Source of the DNA: Chlorops oryzae
Lineage: Eukaryota; Arthropoda; Insecta; Diptera; Chloropidae
DNA length: 64,000 nucleotides
Assembly (NCBI GenBank): GCA_020466095.1
Contig: CM035808.1
Span: forward strand, 31,930,391-31,994,390
Reading direction: 5' to 3'
The position numbers and the translations under genes were made by a program. Below the pieces are notes generated by a model. It was not told where the DNA came from. It did no database searches and was given only the letters and a program-made list of their open reading frames with translations. Shown in pieces: positions 12,286-24,300 of the stretch; position 1 is the first letter of the stretch, and the number at the start of each line of letters is the position of its first letter.

Positions 12286-14343
12286 TTATTGTTTAAGGCT
12301 ACTTTTTTCTTTGAACGCGTTTTCCAAATCCATGCGGTCTTTCATACATTTTTCAGTTAACACAACAATTTCGTTGTTACTGTTAATGAGCACATCATCT
12401 TCAATTCTTATGCCAATGCCACGGAACTCTGGAGGTACATCAACCCGATCCTGACTTATGTAGATACCAGGTTCTACTGTGAAAACCATATTGGGCTGCA
12501 AACGTAATGTTCGGGGCATTGACGGCGTATCATGAACATCCATACCGAGATAATGGGAAACATGGTGTGGGCAAAATTTGAATGCAGCCTGTAAAATATA
12601 GCAGATGAGAAATATATACGGTATTAGAATTGATCTAGAATTAGACCAAAAATTAGAGATTCTAATAAAAATACAATAACAATAAGCAATCTTGCCTGAA
12701 CGTAGTCTCTTTCGTTTGTAATATGCTTAGGAATAAGCCCAGCTTCCTGTAAGTATTTTCCTAATTTAAAACACATTGTATCGAAAAGAATTTCCAACGT
12801 TTCGCCGCCTTCTTTCAATAGAACTCCTTTAAAAAAAAGAAGTTATTTTTAGTTGACGATCCTAAAAGAATATATTGAATATATACCCAATAGGTCCTTT
12901 TGCAGCAGATACACAATATCATATAGTATCTTCTGAGGTTGAGTAAAATCTCTAGAGATCGGCCAAGTTCGTGTTATATCACTCGTGTAGCCTCCGTATT
13001 CGCAACCTGCATCCAACAGAACGAGATCTCCACTTTTTGTCAATTGGGAGTTATTGATGTAATGAATCGTGGTGCCGTTATCACCGCTTGCCACCACGGG
13101 AGGATACGCTAGATAACTAGCATTGTTCATTCTGCACTTGTAATCGACCATAGCGAAGATATGATGCTCTGAATGACCCGGTCTAGATTCGAGCATGACT
13201 TCGTTAATAGCATTAGAGGCGATGTCGCATGTTCGTTGCATCAGATCCTGCTCTGCTGGTGATTTATAAAGTCTCATCGCATGAATGTACGGAACTGGAT
13301 TCTGTTCTTCCGGTAATGTGCCTAAAACTTTCTTTACAGTGTCACGAATCGCATTCAACTCTGATCTCTTTTCATCGAACCAAACTAATGGCTTATCGTT
13401 GGAAATAACGTTATTTAATTGTTCTTCAAATTTATTATCTGGATAAGCTTCATCAACACCAAAGAGTTCGATGGAATTATCAACACCTGTCCTTGGACCT
13501 AAATAATTCAAAATAGGGATTTTCTTTTATTATAATTTATAAAGAAAATATAAGAAAATCCCACTTACCATCCCACAACTCAGCGTGTTTATCCTTTGGA
13601 CGTACGAAAAGGGTAGATGTAACATTGTTTTTGTCATCAATTCTTAGCATCAATACTGAATCTGGTTCGAGACAACCTGAGAGATAGTAGAAATCTGAAT
13701 TCTGTCGGAAGACATACGGAATTTTGTCGCTCATGTACTTTTTCTTCGCGGACGGAATAATGACCTAAAATGATTTGGATGCACTTGTTCAAGAGATAAA
13801 TAATAAAAAAAAAGGAAATCTTTAAAATCATACTAGATGGTTGCTATTGGTTAACATTTTCAGTTTCGCATTATCCTGCATATGTCTCTGTAAAACAGTC
13901 ATAAGCCGAAGTCTTCTTTGTTGAAATTCATCTACGGTGACTCCAGGTACCAAATCACCATCATTTATTAAATGTGGATGCGTTGTTGAAGTCGGTTGGC
14001 CAAGCTTCTCGTTAGATAGAACTGATGTTACACGCTTGGCTTGACTTTTTATGGCTGCCTCCGCATTTGGCGATGAGGACTCGAAGCTTCGCACGCCATC
14101 CAGTTGAACTTCAAGATAAATATATACATATATCTTTGATTTAAAACGGATTGACAAAATTATGGATATATTTTCTTTTGCAAATTTACTTTTAGTACAC
14201 ACTATACATTCATATTTCATTATAATCTTGTTTTTAATTAAATTACATTATTTGACTTTAAAAAATTTCATTATTTCAGTTAACTTACCTACTTTTGAAA
14301 TTTGTTTTAAATTTCCATACCTCAAGTTCCTCAGAAGAAACAT
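12286..14343 (-). CDS. XPNPEP3: Xaa-Pro aminopeptidase 3, mitochondrial
   Basis: M24-family metallopeptidase that removes an N-terminal residue preceding proline, mainly from processed mitochondrial proteins. Exons: 14343-14289, 14108-13834, 13764-13569, 13498-12887, 12826-12696 and 12588-12286, in frame for 523 aa (human 507). Exon 1 encodes MFLLRNLRYGNLKQISKV, a typical mitochondrial presequence (basic, hydrophobic, no acid). The N-domain motif GQPTSTTHPHLI and the catalytic domain are both present. Dimetal ligands are visible: the two Asp of LLDAG and TSDITRTWP, His in CPHHVSHYLG, Glu in TVEPG and Glu in IRIEDD. The intron between exons 5 and 6 starts with GC (CAG|GCAAGA). I recall a Drosophila orthologue next to AnxB10. 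Confidence 0.92.
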
Positions 14344-14692
14344 CTCCGATTTTAATTTTTCAAAAATTTTTAAAACAATAATATCAGCTGACTGCAACCG
14401 TAAATATGAAGAGGGGGATGGGACTCGGTGTTATGATTAAGGTGTAGGATGAAATTAGAAGAAATATGAATGAAACATAGAAGAAATTTGTAAATTATAA
14501 TTTTTAAATTCTGATCACTGAACACTTTAATGCATTTCTAAATTTTAAATTGAAAAATCATTGCTGGCTAAATATTTTGAGCACGCGTCTTAAAAAATTT
14601 TGAATATAAAACGTTAATTTACTTGTGTAAAAACTATTATTACGTCACAGCTAGGATGAATGAAGCAGCCCGGGCCGAAATCTAAGACTAGC

Positions 14693-15182
14693 ACTACGTT
14701 TATACGTACAGCTTACTCGCGATTAAGAATATCACAAGTAGCGAATTTTAACGTATAAATGGTGAGAACAAATCATACTCGCGATTAGCTAACTCACGCA
14801 AAATACATCGTGAGTAGTCTGACTTATTGCAATAAATACGCCAGATGGTGTCACCTTTTTCCACAGATTTTGCTGTTTTTGATGAAACGGCAGCGCCGTT
14901 TATTTCAATCATAGGAAAAGAACAGCATTTCAATAGAATATCCTTCCGCTTTTGCATCAATTACATTGAAAGGAGAATAAATATATCCGAGTCGGACATT
15001 TTACTACTTTGTAATGGAAAATTACAAAAATTAAAATCATATGTGTGCTACCACTTCATTTTATTTTCAGTCTGGTAGCACGAAAAAAGTAATTTAATCT
15101 TGTTTCTGAATTGTCGTATAAATGGTGACTTCATTACTCGCGATTAATTTTTAATTGCGATTAGCTGTCGTATAAACGTAGT
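14693..15182. mobile_element. 490-bp inverted-repeat MITE
   Basis: The left end starts ACTACGTTTATACG and the right end finishes CGTATAAACGTAGT. Further in, both arms carry ACAGCTTA/TTAGCTGT-type and CGCGATTA/TAATCGCG complements. I see no clear target-site duplication. Opposed 70-77 aa frames in the centre are by-products of the repeat. Confidence 0.6.
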
Positions 15183-15389
15183 ATAAGTTTCGCTCATATC
15201 ATGACGATAAACTTTCGTAAATACTTCGTGAGTGGGCATGAAGGATGATACTTCCTTCGCTTAAAATTACCCGTTGCAAAAATTAGAAAACTACACGAGT
15301 CTAATTTGCCTTTCACTCACGTACATTTTTTATTGTGGACTGTGTACAGTGTACACTCAGCCCTTGGGACGAAAGCTTCAACACAAAGG

Positions 15390-15792
15390 CAGTGCTGCCA
15401 GCTTGGGGTATCTTACCCTATTTTTGGGGGAAATTGATTTGAATGGGGTATTTTTTGGGGGTAAAAAATGTTTAGGGTTTTTTTTTCGAGGAAAATGATT
15501 ACTGAATCCAATTTTTTTTTTCATTCATACCGCATAAAATTTTTTCGCTTGTCTTTCATCCAAATCTCGCTTGTTTCTTAAACAGCTTTCACATGTACCA
15601 AATTTTTTTCGGGTGGCATTCGATACATGGAAATGCTGACTTTTATCGATGCTTTTCTCACATCTCTACTTACGCCAATACAACGAAAAACGGTACACTC
15701 ATTTTTTAGGGTATTTTAGTTTGAAATTGCCGGATTTCAGGGTTTTTTGAAATGAATTTAGGGAAAAAAATTTTTTGGAGTTGGCATCACTG
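15390..15792. mobile_element. Non-autonomous hAT element (CAGTG ends, 8-bp TSD)
   Basis: 403 bp with terminal inverted repeats CAGTGCTGCCAG at the left and TTGGCATCACTG at the right. The octamer CACAAAGG lies immediately outside both ends (15382-15389 and 15793-15800), the 8-bp duplication expected of hAT transposition. The interior is rich in G/T homopolymers and non-coding. A second copy of the family lies at 50731-51084. Confidence 0.85.
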
Positions 15793-16192
15793 CACAAAGG
15801 TGCAAGTAAAGCGCTTTTAACAAGTAATTTGCTTTCGCTTGCTAAAAGTGGATGATCAAAAAGCACTTTCAGCTTGCAAAATTGTTCTTGCTTGAAAGTT
15901 TTATATGCCTGCCACACGTAGATCGAAGTTGAGCAATTTCAGAACAAATTTGACATTTGAAATTGAGGCAATTTCAATTTTGTTCTGAAATTGAGCAAAA
16001 ATCTTCTTCAAGAATTGTAAGCGCTTTACTTTCCAAGTGGGAAAGCACCGTAATAATCAAAAAAATTTAAACTTCTGATCACAATAAGAAAATCAACCAA
16101 TAAAAGTCATTAAGAAAAAATATCACTTGGCCCATAGAGGGATTCAAGCAGCTTTGAAAATGCCTTTGTAACTTTTCTGGTCGGAAATTTTC

Positions 16193-16477
16193 TTATAAAT
16201 TTTGACAGTTCAGTGACAAATTTCTCGTTTCGAAAAGTTTCCGAAGCTGAATGAATCCCACTAATATATTTTTAAGGGAAAGCGCTTTGGCAACCTGTCT
16301 TAATTTTTTTCCGTAAACTTTCTTCATATAATTTTTAATAGATTTGAGTAGTTTTTTCCCCTTCACTTCAAACGAATATTTTTCTGAACAAGTATTACTT
16401 TGGAAGTTTATAGGTACCTTTAGAGGGTCAAGCACCATAATCAAATAAGAATGACCGGCTGACATGATGTTTGACAT
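16193..16477 (-). CDS. Hypothetical 94-aa ORF, divergent from Tip41
   Basis: A complete ATG-to-stop frame that reads away from Tip41; the two start codons are only about 58 bp apart. The product is basic (many Lys/Arg, pI clearly above 9 by eye), with no signal peptide, membrane segment or domain that I recognise. It could be a small gene sharing a bidirectional promoter, or a chance frame in AT-rich DNA. No splice extension was found. Low confidence. Confidence 0.25.
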   Translation of the reverse strand: MSNIMSAGHSYLIMVLDPLKVPINFQSNTCSEKYSFEVKGKKLLKSIKNYMKKVYGKKLRQVAKALSLKNILVGFIQLRKLFETRNLSLNCQNL

Positions 16478-16535
16478 TTAATAATAAATTTGTTGTGCCA
16501 AACAAGTAAACACTCAATAAATTTGGAGAAAAACC

Positions 16536-17607
16536 ATGGAGGTAAATGCCTTAAGGCTTTTAAAATGTATATCAACATTCCTAGTTAAAGCCATCTTTAT
16601 TCAGGAAGAACTGGTTGGTACGTTGCGAGATCACGATTCGACTGAATTTAAAGGATGGCATATAAGTTATGTCAAATCGCATATCTTAAAAAGTATTTGC
16701 ACGAAAGGGACAGAGAGCAATTGCAAAAAGGATGATCCTGAATGTTGTGAATTATGTACCTATACATACGCTTTGGACTTACCGCATTTACCAGACATGG
16801 TATTCCACAAGAATAAACTTATTCTCAAACATGTCGATGGTGCCGAATTAGAATTTCTTCCGATAGATGCTTTGCGTCTTGTAGAAAATGGAAAGCAGCC
16901 AATACAAGTCGCATGTGCTCAAGAATGGAAGGAGAGTAGGTAATGCAAGGACGTTTGAAATTTCAATTGCTATCAATAGCTATCAAATAATAACAATGTT
17001 CTTCACAAAGGCCAGACAACTTGATGGAGAAGAAATTCAAACCCTTCGATTGGACCTTTACAACAGACTATCAAGGAACATTAAATGATAAATTCCGTGT
17101 CGAGGAGACCACCGAGCAGCTTAATAAGTTCAAGTTAATGCAAAGGGAGGCAATACTATTTTATCACGACTTGAGTCTGTTTGAAGATGAGCTCCATGAT
17201 AATGGCATATCTTCGTGTTCTGTTAAAATCGTAAGTTGAACCCGAACCATTGTGATTGATTAATATTGAAAATAATACGATTATTCTAGCGCGTAATGCC
17301 TTCAGGGTTCTATATTCTACTTCGTCACTTTTTACGAGTTGATAACGTCGTTCTCAAAATGCATGATACGCGCTTTCATTATGAAATTGAAAATAACTAC
17401 ATCCTTAGAGAGTTCACTAAGCGAGATGCCACTTACCAGGAACTGAAAAGTGTAAGTGTTCGCCTTTCTAAGGGCTTCGAACAATTCTAATAAAATCTTA
17501 TAATTCAGGTTTCACCTGCTCTATTTACACTGCCTCATGAAATGGAGAATTTTCTGCCTATTCGATCGAAGACCACCTCTAAATTATTTTTTAAACCAGA
17601 TAAATGA
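16536..17607 (+). CDS. Tip41: TIP41-like protein (PP2A regulator)
   Basis: TIPRL/Tip41 binds the catalytic subunits of PP2A-type phosphatases in the cytosol and links them to TOR and stress signalling. Exons: 16536-16541, 16605-16939, 17011-17230, 17290-17451 and 17509-17607, giving 273 aa (human 272). Diagnostic blocks are KSHILKSI, LPDMVFHKNKL, ACAQEWKES, FDWTFTTDYQGTL, LFEDELHDNGISS and VMPSGFYILLRHFLRVD. The first intron is inferred: ATGGAG is followed by a good donor (GTAAAT), and TTTATTCAG is the acceptor 63 nt on. If retained, the intron stays open and adds 21 hydrophobic residues unknown in the family. AATAAA lies at 17647-17652. Convergent with AnxB10. Confidence 0.92.
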
Positions 17608-17811
17608 AGAAATTGAATGTGTGTGCTAATCCTAGGAACAAACGTTAATAAAATTGCGGCAGTATTCGAAAAGATTACTTCAAAGCTATTCTTCATTAAT
17701 AATTACAATTTTTTTCAATAAGCTCCAAGACATTTTGATTTGTACGAGTATTGTAAATTATTTTTGTATACACAGCAGCTAAGAAGTTATTGAACCGATG
17801 CTGGATTAATA

Positions 17812-18030
17812 CCCCTATTATGAATTACAACCGGTTGTAGTTGTATTTTTTATAACTCACCACAAATTTTTTGCTTTTGCTATTATTAATTAAAACTTAA
17901 GTTTGTATACCTACTTGTAAACAGGGCTATATTCAAATAGTTTTATTTTTGGCTTTTAATGGCACATTAATTGGCTGAAAACCGAACTGAAAAAAGCTGA
18001 AAACAGTCTAGTTGTAATTCATAATAGGGG
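17812..18030. mobile_element. 219-bp MITE with 20-bp perfect TIRs
   Basis: It begins CCCCTATTATGAATTACAAC and ends with the exact complement GTTGTAATTCATAATAGGGG. No coding capacity and no obvious target duplication. It fills much of the gap between the convergent Tip41 and AnxB10 3' ends. Confidence 0.75.
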
Positions 18031-18283
18031 CATACAACTTCCTTCATTTAAATGTTACTCAACTACTCAAGGTATAAAATTAATTACCTCTGAAGGATGC
18101 AAACAAAGGAATCGAATCATACGCTTTTATATGAGATTATTATTACCAATGAACATGTTAACATTTCATATCAACATCTAAGAAAACAATTAAATGAAAT
18201 ACTCTTCCATTACATAGATTCGTTATGTTCGAGTAAATTGTTGAATATTGACCGAGACTTGTAAATATATTTTCTTTTAAAAT

Positions 18284-19636
18284 TTAGGCTCCTCCAAGTA
18301 AAGCGGTCAATACTCGTTTGTAGTCGCCAGAAGTTTCCGACTGAAAAGCAAAATATTTTCTATTAGCGTTATGTCCATATTATCAAATAGAAACACATGA
18401 AATGTATTTTCAGTCTTATGGTGTTATTAATTTGGAAAAAAATGTGATTTTCTGTTAGCAATTGCAATCTTTGGTCGCAAACATGTACTTACATCCTAAT
18501 TTATATGCGCAATCGCCAAACAATAACAATCATATACAAATGAGACGGGAGACATTGAGAAATTCAAAATTTGAAGAAGTCTACAAAATTGAATAAGTTA
18601 AATGCAAAGGCTTACCGTAATTGCGCTAAACAATGTCCGATTGTAGATGCGCTCAAATTCGTCTTTAATAGTTCCCAAGTCGATTTCGGATCGACTAACA
18701 ATTATTCGAATCAAAGTTGCATCGTCTGTTCCAGCACCATCCATAGCTTTGTAAAGGCGATTAGCGAAGAAAGCTGCTGGAGACTGCACACATTCAACTG
18801 CGACAGAAATATTGTCAAGCAATTTAAAATAAACAAATCAATTAATAATACCTATAGCCATCATGGCTTCATGCAATTCTCCATCCATCTCATGTTTAAT
18901 AGCTTGCTCAATAGTCTGCCCGGACAAATTTTTGTATTCCTCAAAGATCAGACGAAGTTGTGCGAAACTTGCATGCGCCATTATTCGATTAAAGACCTCC
19001 TCATCTGTTCCGAGTTTTGCCTCACCAGCAGCATACAATTCAGCTGCTTGTTCTTGTGCCTTTTGCGGATCGACGGTTCCAGCCGGATCGCGCACACCTG
19101 TCACTATTAATGTCAAAAGACGACGAAAGTATCCATCAGTTTCGCTACACATTTGTTCCGCCAATGGACGGTCGAATAGTGCCTCATAGATAGTAGCTAT
19201 TTCATGCATTTCCTCATTCGTTTTGGTACAGAGAATTTCTACCAGAGTATTTCCTCAGTTCCCATGCCAGCCATAGCATCGTGAAGCTCCTTGCATAAAT
19301 ATTCGACAGGTGGTGACATCAGTGCTACAATGACATCCTCAAATTTACCGCCCAACTCACTCTTCAAATCATCGACAATATCTCTTTCATAGTCCGCATT
19401 ATACTGCGCCTTAATTCTTTGTCTTTGACTGTTGGTGCGTGTAGCAAGGATATTAATTATTGTATCTTCGTCGGTACCCATGCCTTTCATCGATTCACGC
19501 AGATGCGCAGATTCTTCGGAGGCATCGAAAGGTGTAAAAGGTGTGACCGTTGGAACAGGCTAAAATAAATATAAACATGTTTTATTCATTTTAAAATAAT
19601 CAATAAAAATTATGCAATCCTTACAGTGTAGTCCAT
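18284..19636 (-). CDS. AnxB10: Annexin B10 (with a one-base frameshift in this sequence)
   Basis: Calcium-dependent phospholipid-binding protein with four annexin repeats. Exons: 19636-19625 (MDYT), 19559-18852, 18797-18616 and 18340-18284. Type-II calcium loops are visible in order: MKGMGTDED, MAGMGTEE, AKLGTDEE and MDGAGTDD. The C-terminus SGDYKRVLTALLGGA is typical of AnxB10. The coding sum is 959 nt, one short of 320 codons. The break is at about 19245-19256: the frame reads GTEE then stops within four codons, while the next frame resumes with TLVEILCTKTNEE. Adding one base in the AAA run there would restore a 319-aa protein. Flanking exons are fully conserved, so an assembly homopolymer error is likelier than a pseudogene. 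Confidence 0.9.
19245..19256 (-). other. AnxB10: Frameshift site within AnxB10 exon 2
   Basis: On the minus strand the sequence is GAGGAAATACTCTGG. The second repeat's GTEE motif needs one further base before ACT CTG GTA GAA (T-L-V-E). Splicing cannot repair it, because the conserved residues on either side are contiguous in the family. Confidence 0.8.
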
Positions 19637-21319
19637 CCTTTCTTTCAATTAATTTTTCAAGATAAGAATATCAAATTTCAATACGCTTCCAGCTGCTTTT
19701 TATGATATGTTTCTTTCTATTCTGTGTCAAGCGAGTTCGCTTTCTCTTTACTCACTGTAACCGCTTTTGATTTTACACTGAGCTCAATGCGTCATCGTAT
19801 CTGTCTACGTTCTACTATCTACGTATGTCTACGTTCATCGTTTTTCATACGAATTCGTTGGATATATTGCATGTTTAACTGAATGCATACAACTTTTTGA
19901 AAGCTTCGTCCAAGTAGCTTTTAATTGAAACTCTCAATTAAGCGACTAAAAAAAATGGAATTCCAGGGCTAAGTTTGAATGGATTATGTTCTAATATAGA
20001 GACGACAGCAGTAAATGTTGAGAATTTCAAAAGAAAGCTTAAATGAATCACTCAAATTGGGTGACGAGAGACTACATTTTTTTTTTTATATGAGTGATAA
20101 ATGATTAATGATGATCTCTTTTTGTAAGATTTTAGGGTTTTGATAATTATTGAACAATAATAAGATATCAAATATACCAGCCTTTAAAGTCTTTTCCGTT
20201 ATGAAAATAAGTAATTTGTAAGTTTAAAAAAGAGAATAAAATGCTATATAGACAAGAAACAATCTTCTGGCTTCGATTGAATTAACCCAGTTTGAAAATA
20301 TAAAGTTTTATAAACAGGCCTATTCTAAATTAATTTTCCCCTGGAACTCTTTCCCCAGACACTTTTCTCCACGGAAAAGGGAAGTGATCTAAGCATCAAT
20401 AAAGAATACCTAGAATATGATGATCGCTGCTTAAAAATGTTCGACATACTTGTTCCTTTTATATTTATAATCGCGTCGAAAGGGTTTTAAACCAAATTTT
20501 AATAGGGATTTTTTCTTTGGCCTACTACCACCACATAAAGTTAACTATAGGTAGGTAGGTCGCCTACAATCTCCTATACTTTGTCGCTATTAATAGGCAG
20601 GTCGCCAACAGTCTCGTATACTTTGTAAGCGATTCTGTTTGCTTTATTTTAACTTTCCATTAAGGTGAAAATAGGTCTACAGGAGAACCGACACATCAAA
20701 AATTATCAACGCGCCCACCCCTTGGATAGTGTGGAAATGTAAAAAAAAAAAAAAACCTCAATTATCATGATATATTATCATTTAATTATGTAAGAATTTG
20801 GGAAAATTGTTCAAACTTACCCGCGTGAAGCGTCAAAGATTGGCAATCATTCAATTACGAATAACGTTGTAAATAACGATCAAATTTTGTAAACAGGATG
20901 GAGTGCAGCCCCTTTCCGTAATCTTACCGCAAAGTAGTTACTTTCCAAAGCGCATTCAGGCAAAGAGTTGACTTTCGTTTTATATTTAAGATACTTTATC
21001 CAATTTAATTAACTTTTATACGATTTTAAGGCTTCATGTTTTATAAGCGAATACAAAACAAAAACGAAATTGCATACATTTGAGCCACTTTTTTTTTATC
21101 ACTTTAAATAAGTTATTACCGCTCGCGTAAGTAATAGAAAAATAGAATAATAGAAAAAAATAAAAACATATATAGGTATATAATCAAATACATTTCATTA
21201 TACATTCCACATGTTGTACTGTCCCAAGAAGACATAATACATCACTGCTGAGTTTCCTTGCAGTCTTGTTTTTTTTTTTTCTGTTAAATTAAGGAGACTT
21301 CTGATATTTTACTAATTTA
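19637..21319. other. Intergenic, AnxB10 upstream and sw downstream
   Basis: I find no gene, tRNA or complete transposon. It contains the presumed AnxB10 promoter at its left, homopolymer A/T runs, and a short near-repeat at 20545-20630 (two versions of a 'ggtcgcc..aca.tctc.tatactttgt' phrase). The sw 3' UTR probably occupies the right end. Confidence 0.5.
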
Positions 21320-24300
21320 CTAGGCTTCATCGTTTTGATTCATGTTGAGCTCATTAAGTGTAGCATTAAATCTCGACCATTCATCCCGAGATGGTTGGGC
21401 GAAATTTTCAGCCACGTCGTAAACATGCAGTTTCCCGGCTTCGTCACCTGTTGTAACGTGCAGTCCCGAAGGAGTCCAAGAAACGCGATTGAGCCCTGGC
21501 ATACCCTCAACAAAAACTGATGCGGTTGGTACTTCGGTATCTTGATTCAAATTCCATAGATCAAGACGACCGTTAGCGTCCACAGCAGCAAAAAGCGCGG
21601 GATGAATGGGAGACCAAGCAACATCCATAACATAATCTGAATTATCTTCAAATGAATATAGCGGTTTCGAGCTCTGCTTAATGAAAAAGCATTTTAGTTG
21701 AAAACCTCGTGAAAAGAAATTCATTTTACTCATTACCTTTAAAGACCACAATTTGATGGTCCAATCGATGGATGAAGTAAGGAACAAATGACTAAAGTTA
21801 GGCGTTGATTGATCGTAATGCGTCGAAATGCCAGTGACCGGCCCTAAATGTTTTTCAAAAACATCATTGACACCAGCTCGAAGACCATGACGTGATGCTA
21901 TGATGTTCAATGAAAAAAAAAAAAAAAAAAAAAAAATATATAAATAAATAAAAATTGAAATAATTTAAAAACCAATAAATTGAAAAAAAAAAATTAATCC
22001 CACCTGAGTAAACATATCCATCCTCACCGCCCATAACCATAGTATTTATTTCGTTTGCTGGAAAATCCATACACGTTATAGCGATTGCTTTAGACTGTCT
22101 TTGCTGTAACTCTAATGTGTCTTGCGGCTGCGATAACATGTCCAGGCTCCACGAACACAATTTTCCGTCTGAGGATATAGAGATGACGTTGTGTGCGTTT
22201 AGTGTGCCAACCATTTGAAGGCAGTAAACAGGATGTGTATGTGCAGCAGCGCTTAATGGAGTACGATGGATAGGCGTTCGCTTTTGAACGCGATTGTCCC
22301 ATAGCACTACCTGACCGGAATATGTGCCACCAAGTATGAGATTCGGATTAAATTTCGCAAAACATGTTGACATAACAGCGCTCTGACAATGGAAAACATC
22401 CTCTGGCGTTTGCTTTTTAAATTTTGTATTCCAAACTATAACAACGCCATCTGGTTCGTTAGGACTTTCCTAAATTGAGATATATAAAAATATATTCAAA
22501 ATTTTGCAGCAGAAAAGAAATTAGAATCTACCTCGTTGTTGTGGTAGGATGCAACAACCAGCTCAGGGAATTGTGTCGACCAGTCCATACAAGTAATACA
22601 ACGATTCTTTGACCAACGTTCGTCAAAGAATACCCGATTCAATGATAAACGAGCATGGAAACGTTCATCGTTAGCCTTCTCACTATCTGTTCCTCCAATA
22701 TAGTCCGAGTAAATATCCACATTTTCAGCTAATGCACGCTCAACAACGCGTCCAGCACGTAGAACGAATTTCTGAAAGTCTTCCGACAATACGATCATTT
22801 GCTTTTGTTCCTCCGATAGTTCTTTAACTTTGACTAAAAGCGAAAAATTAAAAAATTAGAACATTATAAATAACCAGCGACAAAGATTGTGGGATCACCT
22901 TCTTTTTTCTCCTCCTGTTCTTTCTTTTGTTCCAAGGGCGTTATGGCCGGTGCCACATCCTTGACGGTTGGCAAGCCATGCGTCAAATATCCTGGCGGCA
23001 ATTTCGATGTAAATCCATGATCCAGATGTGGAAGAGAGCTCTCTTCGTCATCTCCTTGGGCATCAAATGCAAGCACTGTTTAAGGTATAAAACTAACACA
23101 GCTAGAGGAATATGACAATCGACAAACCAGGAACAATACTACTCATAAGATCTTTGATTTCATTTCGTTTTCATTTCATTTGCGGAAGTTTTTGTTTGGA
23201 TGTTATGTAAAAAAAAAAAAAAATCATAGTTCAGTTGTCGAACTTAACTTGCCCTTTGGCTTTAAATCATTTAAATTTTTTGGCATTCACGTATAGATTA
23301 GAAGAACACATTGAGTTTCGATATGGAATGGTTATTTTAGTAACAATTCATTTTGATGAGAGACATTTGTTTTAGCATACAAAAGTGTTGGTTATTTTAA
23401 GAAACTGGTTTCGATCATTTAAAAGAAAAACCTTGTTCTGTTTCACCTAAAAACGTTGGCTAAGAAATATTGTATATGAGACAAATTAAAAACCTTTCAA
23501 TATGCAATAATGCTTCAAAAATTCGATTTGATTCTATTCCTGTTAAGAGCCATGAGCCAACTAAATGTAAGAAATTACAATTAAGAATGAATTTTCCAAA
23601 AAAAAAAAAATATCTGTTTTTTCGGACATTTTAAAGAATATAATGTTGCGGCGAAAGAAATTGTTTAAATAATCAGGAAACTTCCTATATGAAATTCTTC
23701 ATTTGAAATCTTATACACTGTCATTTAACTTCAAATAAGGTTCAGAAAATGTTAATGATCTGTTCGCGAATAGAGCTCAAATTTAGCTTCTTGAAAATTT
23801 ACCGCATCCGTATAGCATTTATACATGATTGATTTTTAGATGAATTTTTTAGTGCAATTTACAAAACACGCAATGAAGTTAAATTTTGGATTAAATGCAA
23901 TAGAAGTTAAGATTAAAGTTCAATGTGAAATGGAAACACTATTCAAATTGCTTATGTGCGGTCAATTAAAATGGTGAAATGCTATCAAAAATGAATGAAT
24001 GAAACTGATTTTTGTTGCAGTTTGAACATTTATAACATTATTAATATTAATATTTTTTTTTTTTTTTTTGAAGAGGCCTCACTGATGAGCCGGACAAGTC
24101 ATTTTTTATTTATTTTGCTGTCCATTTATGTTGTGTGGTTTTATTCTTGTCTCAAAAAGTGATTCGGAACGTTCAGAGTTTTGAAATTTATGTACACATA
24201 AGCAAGAATATTGTGCCTGAAAGCCAATCAATCAAAGAAAAATATTTATAACGGGTATTAAAGAATAATTAAATAGATACATTGAACAGATTTGCATATT

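Larger units (their letters stand above)
14344..16192. other. Intergenic stretch made largely of MITEs
   Basis: Beyond the XPNPEP3 start there is no supported gene. Two inverted-repeat elements (14693-15182 and 15390-15792) fill almost half. A small inverted repeat around 15930-15995 (GCAATTTCAGAACAAATT and its near-complement) is the only other structure I see. Confidence 0.6.

Noticed and set aside
18571..19189. Plus-strand ORFs of 179 and 108 codons
   Set aside because: Antisense to the AnxB10 exons, whose protein identity is certain.
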